Assembly: GCA_044353855.1 (NCBI GenBank)
Contig: JBILBF010000001.1
Span: 62,001 to 126,000, forward strand
DNA length: 64,000 nucleotides
Source of the DNA: UKL13-3 sp044353855
GTDB lineage: Bacteria; Bacteroidota; Bacteroidia; UKL13-3
Direction: 5' to 3'
Shown here: positions 26,943 to 34,449 of the stretch, one piece after another
How the letters are laid out: every line of letters starts with the position of its first letter
How positions within the stretch are numbered: the first letter of the stretch is position 1
Program-made: the position numbers and the translations under genes
Notes under the pieces: model-generated
The model's database searches: none
Told to the model about the DNA's origin: nothing
The model's input: the letters and a program-made list of their open reading frames with translations, nothing else

Positions 26943-28409
26943 ATGATTAACCACAACTTAAAAATATACAATACCCTAACGCGCGAAACAGAACGGTTTA
27001 CGCCATTGCATACAGGGCATGTTGGTATGTATGTATGCGGGCCTACAGTATATAGCAATGCTCATTTGGGAAATGCCCGCACGTTTATGTCGTTTGATAT
27101 CATTTTTCGATACCTCACACATTTGGGATATAAAGTTAGGTATGTGCGCAATATTACCGATGCAGGGCATTTGGAAAGTGATGCAGATGAAGGTGAAGAC
27201 AAGATTTCGAAAAAGGCAAAGTTAGAACAACTAGAGCCAATGGAAATTGTGCAACGTTACACTATTGACTTTCATGATATGATGCAATCGTTTAATGCAT
27301 TGCCTCCTAGCATTGAACCAACAGCAACTGGTCATATAATTGAGCAAATAGAAATGACCAAACAAATTATAGCCAATGGTTATGGGTATGAAGCGGGTGG
27401 TTCTATTTATTTTGATGTAGAGAAATTTTCGAAAGAATATAATTACACCATACTAACCGGCCGCAAACTTGAAGACTTAATGAATGGCACGCGCGAATTA
27501 GGTGGGCAGGATGAAAAACGTGGACGGTTAGATTTTGCATTGTGGATTAAAGCAAAACCAGAACACTTGATGAAATGGACAAGCCCTTGGGGAGAAGGAT
27601 TCCCTGGCTGGCATTTGGAATGCTCGGCCATGAGTAGTAAATATTTAGGCGAACAATTTGACATACATGGTGGCGGAATGGACCTTGCTCCTACACACCA
27701 TACCAACGAAATTGCTCAGAACATTGCATGCTCGCATAAAACGCCTGCTCGTTATTGGATACACACGAATATGCTTACTGTTAATGGGCAAAAAATGAGT
27801 AAAAGTTTGGGCAATTCTTTTTTACCTCACGAATTGTTTACTGGCAATCATCCTTTATTGGATAAAGGCTACAGCTCAATGACTGTTCGCTTTTTTGTTT
27901 TGCAAGCACATTACCGCAGCACACTCGATTTTGGTAATGAAGCATTGCAGGCTGCCGAAAAAGGTTTTGCACGATTGATGAATGCGATGAAACTGATGGA
28001 TGGTTTAAAAACAACTACTGCATCTTCATCAAATATTCAGCAATTGTCAGATAAATTGTATGCCGCACTAGATGATGATTTTAATACACCCATTGCCTTA
28101 TCGCATTTGTTTGAAGGAGTTAGGATTATAAATAGTGTAAACGATGGTAAGGAAACTATTTCGCTTGATGATAAAATAGCACTCATTAAATTAATGAACA
28201 ATTTTGTTTTTGATATACTTGGGTTAAAAGAAGAGAATGCTGTAAACACGGATAAAATTGATGGTTTAATGAACATGATTTTGGAGGTACGCAATGAATC
28301 AAAAGCTAAAAAAGATTTTGCAACCAGCGATTTAATTCGTGATAAGTTAAAAGAAATTGGGTTTGAGATAAAGGACGGAAAGGAAGGAACTTCGTATACT
28401 CTTTCATAG
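26943..28409 (+). CDS. cysS: Cysteine-tRNA ligase
   Basis: CysRS charges tRNA-Cys; it is a class I synthetase. The 488 residues are full length. The HIGH-type motif is H-L-G-N-A-R-T (about 39-45) after C-G-P-T-V-Y (zinc Cys). Further zinc-site residues appear in W-H-L-E-C-S-A-M near 225 and H-T-N-E. The KMSKS motif is K-M-S-K-S-L-G-N near 285. A helical anticodon-binding region follows to the C-terminus. A weak -7-like TATCTTTT (26908-26915) lies 28 bases upstream. The previous gene ends in a terminator, so cysS has its own transcript. Confidence 0.96.
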   Translation: MINHNLKIYNTLTRETERFTPLHTGHVGMYVCGPTVYSNAHLGNARTFMSFDIIFRYLTHLGYKVRYVRNITDAGHLESDADEGEDKISKKAKLEQLEPMEIVQRYTIDFHDMMQSFNALPPSIEPTATGHIIEQIEMTKQIIANGYGYEAGGSIYFDVEKFSKEYNYTILTGRKLEDLMNGTRELGGQDEKRGRLDFALWIKAKPEHLMKWTSPWGEGFPGWHLECSAMSSKYLGEQFDIHGGGMDLAPTHHTNEIAQNIACSHKTPARYWIHTNMLTVNGQKMSKSLGNSFLPHELFTGNHPLLDKGYSSMTVRFFVLQAHYRSTLDFGNEALQAAEKGFARLMNAMKLMDGLKTTTASSSNIQQLSDKLYAALDDDFNTPIALSHLFEGVRIINSVNDGKETISLDDKIALIKLMNNFVFDILGLKEENAVNTDKIDGLMNMILEVRNESKAKKDFATSDLIRDKLKEIGFEIKDGKEGTSYTLS

Positions 28410-28475
28410 AAAATACGGAGTTTGAAATGAGTAAAAATGCGTAATGTTTAATGCAATACGTTCATCTATTTAATC

Positions 28476-28546
28476 TCGAATTTCGAAATAAATGTAAAAC
28501 GAAAAAACAATCACTTTTCGAATTTCGTTATTCGGATTTCGAATTT
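28476..28546. repeat. Cluster of TTTCGAAATT-type words between cysS and the cyclase gene
   Basis: The self-complementary word TTCGAA, flanked by T or A runs, occurs three times: TCGAATTTCGAA (28476-28487), TTTTCGAATTTCG (28515-28527) and ATTTCGAATTT (28536-28546). They end 12 bases before the next ATG. A related pair lies before thiL at 44611-44635. They may be operator-like sites, hairpin material or a decayed repeat. Confidence 0.5.
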
Positions 28547-28557
28547 ATTTTACTGAT

Positions 28558-29532
28558 ATGAAAAAACTTATTATAAGAAATTCTATGCGCCTTTGTGTCT
28601 TTGCGGTGGTAATGTTGGCATCATGTAACAACGAAACAAAGAAACCGCAAACACCAACCGCCAAACCACAACCATACTCCCAGGTTTCTCCAAATTTTAA
28701 TGCGGATAGTGCCTACTATTTTGTAAAAACACAAGTAGACTTTGGCCCACGAGTTACCAATAGCGAAGCCCATAAAAAGTGTGGCGATTGGATGGTTAAA
28801 GAGTTAAAAAAGTACACTGATAATGTGATGGAACAAAAATCTATCATCACTCATTTTGATGGCACAAAATTAAATGTGCGCAATATTATTGCCGAAATAA
28901 ATCCCAAAGCAACAAAACGCATTTTACTATCAGCCCATTGGGATTCACGTGATAGAGCCGATAAGGATATAGTGGATAAAACTAGCCCTATTTTAGGGGC
29001 AAATGATGGTGCAAGTGGTGTTGGTGTTTTATTAGAAGTTGCGCGTTTGTTACAATCTAATCCTATATCAATTGGGATAGATATTATTTTATTTGATGCC
29101 GAAGATTTAGGAAACAATGAACCCAATACCTATTGCTTGGGTTCACAATATTGGGCAGCAAATTTGCACCACCCAAATTACACAGCCGAGTATGGTATTT
29201 TGCTTGATATGGTTGGCGCAACCAATGCTGGATTTGGATGGGAAGCCAACTCCGCACAATTTGCAAAACCCGTTTTAGAAAAAGTATGGGGAACAGCTCA
29301 CAACTTAAAATTTGGAAAACATTTTGGGTATATACAATTGGGTGGTATTGATGACGACCATGTGTATGTTAACCGAGCTGGAATCCCAACAATTGATATT
29401 ATTGATTTTAACGCTCAAGGCAATTTTCCCGAACACCACCACACCCACCGAGATAATATGAATGTAATTGACCGCAATACGTTAAAAGCTGTAGGACAAA
29501 CATTGCTTGAGGTTATTTATTTGGAGCAATAA
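28558..29532 (+). CDS. Lipoprotein M28-fold glutaminyl-peptide cyclotransferase (probable)
   Basis: This enzyme probably converts N-terminal Gln of exported proteins to pyroglutamate. The 324-residue protein has a lipoprotein signal with lipobox L-A-S-C at residue 23, so it acts at an envelope membrane. M28-type zinc residues are visible in A-H-W-D-S-R (about 128-133), G-A-N-D-G-A-S-G (about 148-155), F-D-A-E-D-L-G (about 181-187) and the late H-H-H-T-H-R-D. The arrangement resembles bacterial type II glutaminyl cyclases such as that of Porphyromonas gingivalis. An ordinary M28 aminopeptidase is the alternative. The signal-peptide coding sequence contains a repeat-like word at 28585-28609. 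Confidence 0.8.
   Translation: MKKLIIRNSMRLCVFAVVMLASCNNETKKPQTPTAKPQPYSQVSPNFNADSAYYFVKTQVDFGPRVTNSEAHKKCGDWMVKELKKYTDNVMEQKSIITHFDGTKLNVRNIIAEINPKATKRILLSAHWDSRDRADKDIVDKTSPILGANDGASGVGVLLEVARLLQSNPISIGIDIILFDAEDLGNNEPNTYCLGSQYWAANLHHPNYTAEYGILLDMVGATNAGFGWEANSAQFAKPVLEKVWGTAHNLKFGKHFGYIQLGGIDDDHVYVNRAGIPTIDIIDFNAQGNFPEHHHTHRDNMNVIDRNTLKAVGQTLLEVIYLEQ
28585..28609 (+). repeat. GCGCCTTTGTGTCTTTGCGG-type repeat inside a signal-peptide coding region
   Basis: The stretch from 28585 to 28609 reads ATGCGCCTTTGTGTCTTTGC followed by GGTGG. It resembles the TTTGCGCCTTTGCGTCTTTG word that I recall from intergenic regions of Bacteroidota and other bacteria. Here it encodes M-R-L-C-V-F-A-V, the hydrophobic core of the lipoprotein signal. 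Confidence 0.4.
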
Positions 29533-29602
29533 TTAGCTATTGAACATAATTTACATGCATCCTACAAGATTGCAGAATTTCTTTTTATAGCTACTTGTAT
29601 GC

Positions 29603-32008
29603 TCACAAAAACTTAGGAAACTGACTTGGATTATACTCGTGCATCATGTTCATGATGGTTTCAAAAATATCTTCGGCACTTGGTTTGGTAAAATAATCGC
29701 CATCGGTTCCATAAGGTGGGCGGTGTGCTTTTGCTGTTATGGTAAGAGGTTTTGCATCTAAGTATTTATACCCTTCTTGATCTTCCAATACATGCTGCAT
29801 CATATAAGCTGTTGCTGCTCCCGGAACATCTTCATCAATAAAAATAACTTTATTGGTTTTTTTAATCGACTCCACAATGCTGTGGTTTATATCAAAGGGT
29901 AATAAACTTTGTACATCTATTAACTCACAACTTATGCCAAACTCCTGTAATTGTTTTATGGCTTCTTCGGCAATTCTTAATGTGCTGCCGTAACTTACTA
30001 TTGTTACATCCTCACCTTCAATAAGGGTTTCGGGTATGCCAAGTGGTGTTGTGTATTCGCCCAAATTATCAGGTAAACGCTCTTTTAAACGGTACCCATT
30101 TAAGCATTCAATAATAAGTGCAGGCTCATCGCTTTGTAACATGGTATTGTAAAAACCTGCGGCTTGTACCATATTGCGAGGCACCAATACATGCATTCCC
30201 CTAATCGAATTTAATATCATACCAATAGGTGAGCCGCTATGCCAAATTCCTTCCAACCTGTGACCACGTGTACGCACAATTAACGGTGCTTTTTGTCCGC
30301 CTTTGGTTCGGTATTGCAAAGTTGCTAAATCATCGCTTAGCGGTTGTAATCCATACAATAAATAATCTAAATATTGAATCTCAGCAATTGGGCGTAAACC
30401 GCGTAAGGCTGCTCCTATTCCTTGTCCAATAATGGTTAACTCTCGAATGCCTGTATCAAACACACGGCTTTCGCCAAACTTTTCTTGCAGGCCAGCAAAT
30501 CCTTGGTTTACATCCCCTATTTTCCCTACATCTTCGCCAAAAGCAAATACCCGTGGATCACGCTCAATAGCAATATCAAAAAATGCTTGCATCACTTCCC
30601 TTCCATCAACCATTTTGCTGCTTTCACTAAATATAGGTTTTACTTCTGAAATATTTACAGCAGCTTCATTGCTTTCGCTAAACAAATTAGAGTTGTACCT
30701 AATGGCATTAACGTTATTGTATTGTTGTTTATAATTAATTAAAGCAGAGCGTTCAGGTAATTCTATTTTGTAAGTTAGGCGTAGCGCTTTATTAATAGCA
30801 ACACCAATATCTTTTCTGATAGGTTCGGCAATTTGTGTTAACTCATTTGCCAAGCCTACAATTTCAGTTACACCAGATGCCGTTGCTAATTCTTGCAATA
30901 GTTCTGTGGCTTGCTTTATATCTTCTTTTATAGGATTAAGATAAGCTTCCCAAGCAGCTTTTTTAGAATCGTTAACTTGCTTCTTGGCAGCAGATTCTAT
31001 TGTTTCGAGTTCTTCATTTGTAGCAATACTGTTATCGGTAATGAATTCACGGAACTTAACCATACAGTCATATTCCAATTCCCAAGCTAACCGTTCTTTG
31101 CTTTTATATCTTTCATGCGAACCAGAAGTAGAATGGCCTTGCGGCTGAGTTAACTCAGTAACGTGCACCAATACGGGAACATGTTCTTCGCGTGCAATTT
31201 TTCCTGCTCTTTCATAAGCGCCAACCAACTCAGCATAATTCCAGCCTTTAACCACGATAATTTCAAAGCCATCACCTTTATCATCGCGCTGAAAGCCTTT
31301 TAATATTTCAGAAATATTTTCTTTGGTGGTTTGGTATTTTGCTGGAACAGAAATTCCAAATCCATCATCCCAAACTGATATCACCATGGGAATTTGCAAA
31401 ACACCCGCAGCATTTATCGCCTCAAAAAAATGTCCTTCGCTACTGCTTGCATTACCAATTGTGCCCCATGCTACTTCATTTCCATTATCACTAAAGTTGT
31501 TTTCACCAATAATGGCAGCATTTTCTCTGTAATATTTACTCGCATGTGCCAATCCAACCAAACGTAACATTTGTCCTGCAGTTGGAGATATATCTGATGA
31601 TGAGTTTTTTTGATCTTTTAACGATTTCCAACTTCCATCACTGTTTAAACTGCGTGTACCAAAATGTCCGTTCATCATTCTTCCCGCACTTGCTGGTTCT
31701 GCCTCTACATCTGTGTGTGCATATAATTGAGCAAAAAACTCTTGAACAGTGTGTTGTCCAATAGCCATCATAAAAGTTTGGTCGCGGTAATAGCCACTTC
31801 TAAAGTCGCCATTTTTAAACGCTTTAGCCATAGCTATTTGTGGCAATTCCTTACCATCGCCAAAAATTCCAAACTTTGCTTTGCCAGTAAGTACTTCTTT
31901 ACGGCCCAATAAACTTGTTTGTCGACTGCGGTATGCAATCGTATAATCCTCTAATACAGTTTGTTTAAATTCTGCCGCTGTTAGCTTGGCTGGCTGTGTT
32001 TTACTCAT
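29603..32008 (-). CDS. Fused E1 alpha-beta subunit of a 2-oxo-acid dehydrogenase complex
   Basis: This thiamine-diphosphate enzyme decarboxylates a 2-oxo acid and passes the acyl group to a lipoylated E2. Alpha and beta chains are joined in 801 residues. The alpha part (about 20-400) has the TPP-binding region ending S-S-E-G-H-F-F-E-A-I-N and the phosphorylation-loop-like S-T-S-G-S-H-E-R-Y. The beta part (about 470-801) has F-G-E-D-V-G and F-D-T-G-I-R-E. The C-terminal Y-G-T-D-G-D-Y-F-T-K-P is also typical. The start at 32008 is chosen over an upstream one because a -7 box lies 22 bases before it. Branched-chain 2-oxo acids are the likeliest substrate, pyruvate next. No E2 or E3 gene is adjacent. 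Confidence 0.88.
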   Translation of the reverse strand: MSKTQPAKLTAAEFKQTVLEDYTIAYRSRQTSLLGRKEVLTGKAKFGIFGDGKELPQIAMAKAFKNGDFRSGYYRDQTFMMAIGQHTVQEFFAQLYAHTDVEAEPASAGRMMNGHFGTRSLNSDGSWKSLKDQKNSSSDISPTAGQMLRLVGLAHASKYYRENAAIIGENNFSDNGNEVAWGTIGNASSSEGHFFEAINAAGVLQIPMVISVWDDGFGISVPAKYQTTKENISEILKGFQRDDKGDGFEIIVVKGWNYAELVGAYERAGKIAREEHVPVLVHVTELTQPQGHSTSGSHERYKSKERLAWELEYDCMVKFREFITDNSIATNEELETIESAAKKQVNDSKKAAWEAYLNPIKEDIKQATELLQELATASGVTEIVGLANELTQIAEPIRKDIGVAINKALRLTYKIELPERSALINYKQQYNNVNAIRYNSNLFSESNEAAVNISEVKPIFSESSKMVDGREVMQAFFDIAIERDPRVFAFGEDVGKIGDVNQGFAGLQEKFGESRVFDTGIRELTIIGQGIGAALRGLRPIAEIQYLDYLLYGLQPLSDDLATLQYRTKGGQKAPLIVRTRGHRLEGIWHSGSPIGMILNSIRGMHVLVPRNMVQAAGFYNTMLQSDEPALIIECLNGYRLKERLPDNLGEYTTPLGIPETLIEGEDVTIVSYGSTLRIAEEAIKQLQEFGISCELIDVQSLLPFDINHSIVESIKKTNKVIFIDEDVPGAATAYMMQHVLEDQEGYKYLDAKPLTITAKAHRPPYGTDGDYFTKPSAEDIFETIMNMMHEYNPSQFPKFL

Positions 32009-32029
32009 AAGCGCTAAAGTTGATTGTTT

Positions 32030-32037
32030 CAAATATA
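32030..32037 (-). promoter_or_regulatory. -7 box (TATATTTG on the minus strand) for the fused E1 gene
   Basis: CAAATATA on the plus strand is an exact TAnnTTTG on the minus strand, ending 22 bases before the ATG at 32008. It supports this start and a short leader. Confidence 0.55.
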
Positions 32038-32203
32038 TTATTGGCAATGTAAAAACGGTTATGCTGATTAAAAATTAAATTAAGAAAATATTATATCACC
32101 ACACTTTTGTATAATTGTGGTACAAAACTACATTTGAAGAGTTATCAAAAAAAGTTTGGAACAGTTTTTGAAATTCATCAATCAAATAACATTAAACAAC
32201 AAT

Positions 32204-32653
32204 ATGAAAAAAATTATCATTACAGCAATTGCTGCTATTTCAGGAGTATTTGCAACAAATGCGCAAACAGTGCCAGCAGTAGAAAACAAAAACCAAGCAG
32301 AAATTACATTTGAAAAAGAAACGCATGATTTTGCTTTGGTTACTCAAAACAATCCAGCTACCTATACATTTACATTTAAAAACACGGGTAAAGAGCCTTT
32401 AATTATTACAAATGCAGCCGCATCATGTGGATGTACAACTCCTGAATGGACAAAAGAGCCTATTATGCCTGGCAAAAAAGGTTTTGTAAAAGCAACCTAT
32501 AATGCAGCATCTTTAGGTGTGTTTAATAAAGCAATTAACGTATCGAGTAATGCTAAAAACGCTCAGGTTACTTTATATATAAAAGGCGATGTGAAAACAG
32601 GTGCTGAAATGAACAAAAGTAAAATTGAAGGAAAAGATAAAACTTTAAACTAA
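32204..32653 (+). CDS. DUF1573 exported protein, first of a tandem pair
   Basis: This 149-residue periplasmic protein has a signal peptide ending T-N-A before Q21. The mature part is a DUF1573 domain, an immunoglobulin-like beta fold common in Bacteroidota, with the hallmarks H-D-F near 45, Y-T-F-T-F-K-N-T-G and S-C-G-C-T-T-P-E-W. The adjacent C-G-C cysteines could form a disulfide or bind metal. The start at 32204 is chosen over 32156 because it places the signal peptide correctly. The next gene is a paralogue with its own promoter. The function is unknown. Confidence 0.85.
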   Translation: MKKIIITAIAAISGVFATNAQTVPAVENKNQAEITFEKETHDFALVTQNNPATYTFTFKNTGKEPLIITNAAASCGCTTPEWTKEPIMPGKKGFVKATYNAASLGVFNKAINVSSNAKNAQVTLYIKGDVKTGAEMNKSKIEGKDKTLN

Positions 32654-32677
32654 GTTATTAATCGATAAAAATTCTTT

Positions 32678-32715
32678 AAAACCTGCACCACAAATAGTGA
32701 TTGCAGGTTTTATTT
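32678..32715 (+). terminator. Rho-independent terminator between the two DUF1573 genes
   Basis: AAAACCTGCA pairs with TGCAGGTTTT across a 14-base loop. The T run of its right arm is shared with the next promoter's TATTTTTG box at 32711. Confidence 0.75.
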
Positions 32716-32718
32716 TTG
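32711..32718 (+). promoter_or_regulatory. -7 box (TATTTTTG) for the second DUF1573 gene
   Basis: This exact TAnnTTTG match ends 25 bases before the ATG at 32743 and overlaps the upstream terminator's T tract. Confidence 0.6.
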
Positions 32719-32742
32719 AACCTCATATAAAAAACATACATC

Positions 32743-33165
32743 ATGAAAAAACTATTGATATTTATGATTGCAACAACTTTAACAAGTATTGCATTTGCAC
32801 AAACCTCAACAGCTGAAATCTCATTTGCAGCAACCGAACATGATTTTGGTAAAATAAAGGAAGGTACATTGGCTAATTATGAATTTACTTTTACTAACAC
32901 TGGCAAAGCGCCATTGGTATTAAGCAGTGTTCAACCATCATGTGGATGTACAACACCAGAATGGAGTAAAGAACCTGTTATGCCAGGCGCAAAAGGTTCC
33001 ATCAAAGCTTCCTTTAATTCAATAGGCAGACCTGGTACTTTTCAAAAGTATATAACGGTAAAATCTAATGCATCAATTGCTGAAGTAACATTAACAATCA
33101 AAGGTATTGTTGAACCTAAACCCGTTGAGCCTGTTTCTCCAGTAAGAAACCCAATGGGCGAATAA
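32743..33165 (+). CDS. DUF1573 exported protein, second of a tandem pair
   Basis: This 140-residue paralogue of the preceding gene has a signal peptide ending A-F-A before Q20. It has the same H-D-F-G, Y-E-F-T-F-T-N-T-G and S-C-G-C-T-T-P-E-W wording, then K-E-P-V-M-P-G. The shared phrases show the two genes arose by duplication, while differences elsewhere show it was not recent. It has a short Pro-rich C-terminus (P-K-P-V-E-P-V-S-P) not found in the first copy. It is transcribed separately: there is a promoter at 32711 and a terminator at 33181. Confidence 0.85.
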   Translation: MKKLLIFMIATTLTSIAFAQTSTAEISFAATEHDFGKIKEGTLANYEFTFTNTGKAPLVLSSVQPSCGCTTPEWSKEPVMPGAKGSIKASFNSIGRPGTFQKYITVKSNASIAEVTLTIKGIVEPKPVEPVSPVRNPMGE

Positions 33166-33180
33166 TTTTTACATTGCTAC

Positions 33181-33220
33181 AAAACAAAAAGTCCTCTATA
33201 TGAAGGACTTTTTTGTTTTG
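33181..33220 (+). terminator. Rho-independent terminator after the second DUF1573 gene
   Basis: AAAACAAAAAGTCCT pairs, with a small bulge, with AGGACTTTTTTGTTTT across an 8-base loop. It is symmetrical in A/T runs. Confidence 0.85.
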
Positions 33221-33233
33221 TAGGCTTTAATGC

Positions 33234-33241
33234 TATTTTTG
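33234..33241 (+). promoter_or_regulatory. -7 box (TATTTTTG) for alanine dehydrogenase
   Basis: This exact TAnnTTTG match ends 25 bases before the ATG at 33266, just after the previous gene's terminator. Confidence 0.6.
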
Positions 33242-33265
33242 CCAACCTTTTAACAAACAACAACT

Positions 33266-34381
33266 ATGATTATTGGTGTACCAAAAGAAATTAAAAACAA
33301 TGAAAACCGTGTTGGACTAACACCAGCCGGAGTATCTGCATTTGCAAAAGCAGGTCACAAAGTATTTGTACAAGCAACCGCAGGTTTAGGAAGTGGGTTT
33401 AGCGATGACGAATATAAAAAAGCAGGAGCTACCCTTTTAAAAACCATTGCTGAAATATACAAAAAAGCAGAAATGATTATTAAAGTAAAGGAACCTATTA
33501 AAGAAGAATATGCTTTGATTAGAGAAGGACAATTGTTGTTTACGTATTTTCATTTTGCTTCTTACGAACCTTTAACTAAGGCAATGATAAAAAGTAAAGC
33601 TGTTTGTTTAGCTTATGAAACGGTTGAGAAAAAAGACCGCTCTCTTCCATTATTAGTTCCTATGAGCGAAGTTGCAGGTCGAATGAGTGTACAAGAAGGT
33701 GCTAAATTTTTAGAAAAACCTATGGGTGGACGGGGTATTCTTTTGGGAGGTGTACCAGGAGTAAAACCAGCTGAAGTATTGGTATTAGGTGGTGGTATTG
33801 TTGGAACACAAGCAGCTATTATGGCCGCTGGATTAGGAGCTGATGTTACCATTATGGATATTTCTTTACCACGTTTACGTGAATTGGATAATATTCTTCC
33901 TAAAAATGTAAAAACTGTATATTCAAATGAATATAATATTCGTGAAATGATTACGCACTCAGACTTAATAGTTGGTGCAGTATTAATTCCAGGAGCTAAA
34001 GCTCCACATTTGATTACGAAAGACATGCTAAAAACAATGCGCCCAGGAACTGTTTTGGTTGACGTTGCTGTAGATCAAGGAGGTTGTTTTGAAACAACTA
34101 AAGCTACTACACATGAGAATCCAACATATGTAATTGATGGTGTAATACATTATTGTGTAGCAAATATGCCAGGTGCCGTTCCTTATACCTCAACTCTTGC
34201 CCTTACTAATGCAACCTTACCTTATGCATTGCAATTAGCAAATAAAGGGTGGAAAAAAGCGTGTACTGATAATGAAGAATTACGGTTGGGTTTAAACGTT
34301 GTAAACGGAAAAGTTGTATACAAAGGTGTATCAGAAGCTTTCAACTTAAAATACAATGATGTATTCGAAGTTTTAAAATAA
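33266..34381 (+). CDS. ald: Alanine dehydrogenase
   Basis: Ald interconverts L-alanine and pyruvate with NAD and ammonia, linking nitrogen and carbon metabolism in the cytoplasm. The 371 residues match the family length. Motifs are the N-terminal G-V-P-K-E-I-K-N-N-E-N-R-V-G, the substrate-binding K-V-K-E-P (about 73-77), the Rossmann nucleotide loop L-G-G-G-I-V-G (about 175-181), and H-Y-C-V-A-N-M-P-G-A-V-P near 296. It is monocistronic, with its own promoter and terminator. Confidence 0.96.
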   Translation: MIIGVPKEIKNNENRVGLTPAGVSAFAKAGHKVFVQATAGLGSGFSDDEYKKAGATLLKTIAEIYKKAEMIIKVKEPIKEEYALIREGQLLFTYFHFASYEPLTKAMIKSKAVCLAYETVEKKDRSLPLLVPMSEVAGRMSVQEGAKFLEKPMGGRGILLGGVPGVKPAEVLVLGGGIVGTQAAIMAAGLGADVTIMDISLPRLRELDNILPKNVKTVYSNEYNIREMITHSDLIVGAVLIPGAKAPHLITKDMLKTMRPGTVLVDVAVDQGGCFETTKATTHENPTYVIDGVIHYCVANMPGAVPYTSTLALTNATLPYALQLANKGWKKACTDNEELRLGLNVVNGKVVYKGVSEAFNLKYNDVFEVLK

Positions 34382-34405
34382 GACTTACTTATTTCTTAAT
34401 AATTT

Positions 34406-34438
34406 AAAAACACAGTTCAATTGAGCTGTGTTTTTTTT
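34406..34438 (+). terminator. Rho-independent terminator after ald
   Basis: AAAACACAG pairs with CTGTGTTTT around a central, nearly palindromic TTCAATTGAG, followed by a T run. It begins 25 bases after the ald stop and ends 12 bases before the next ATG, leaving little room for a separate promoter for the next gene. Confidence 0.85.
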
Positions 34439-34449
34439 ATGTTTATGCC

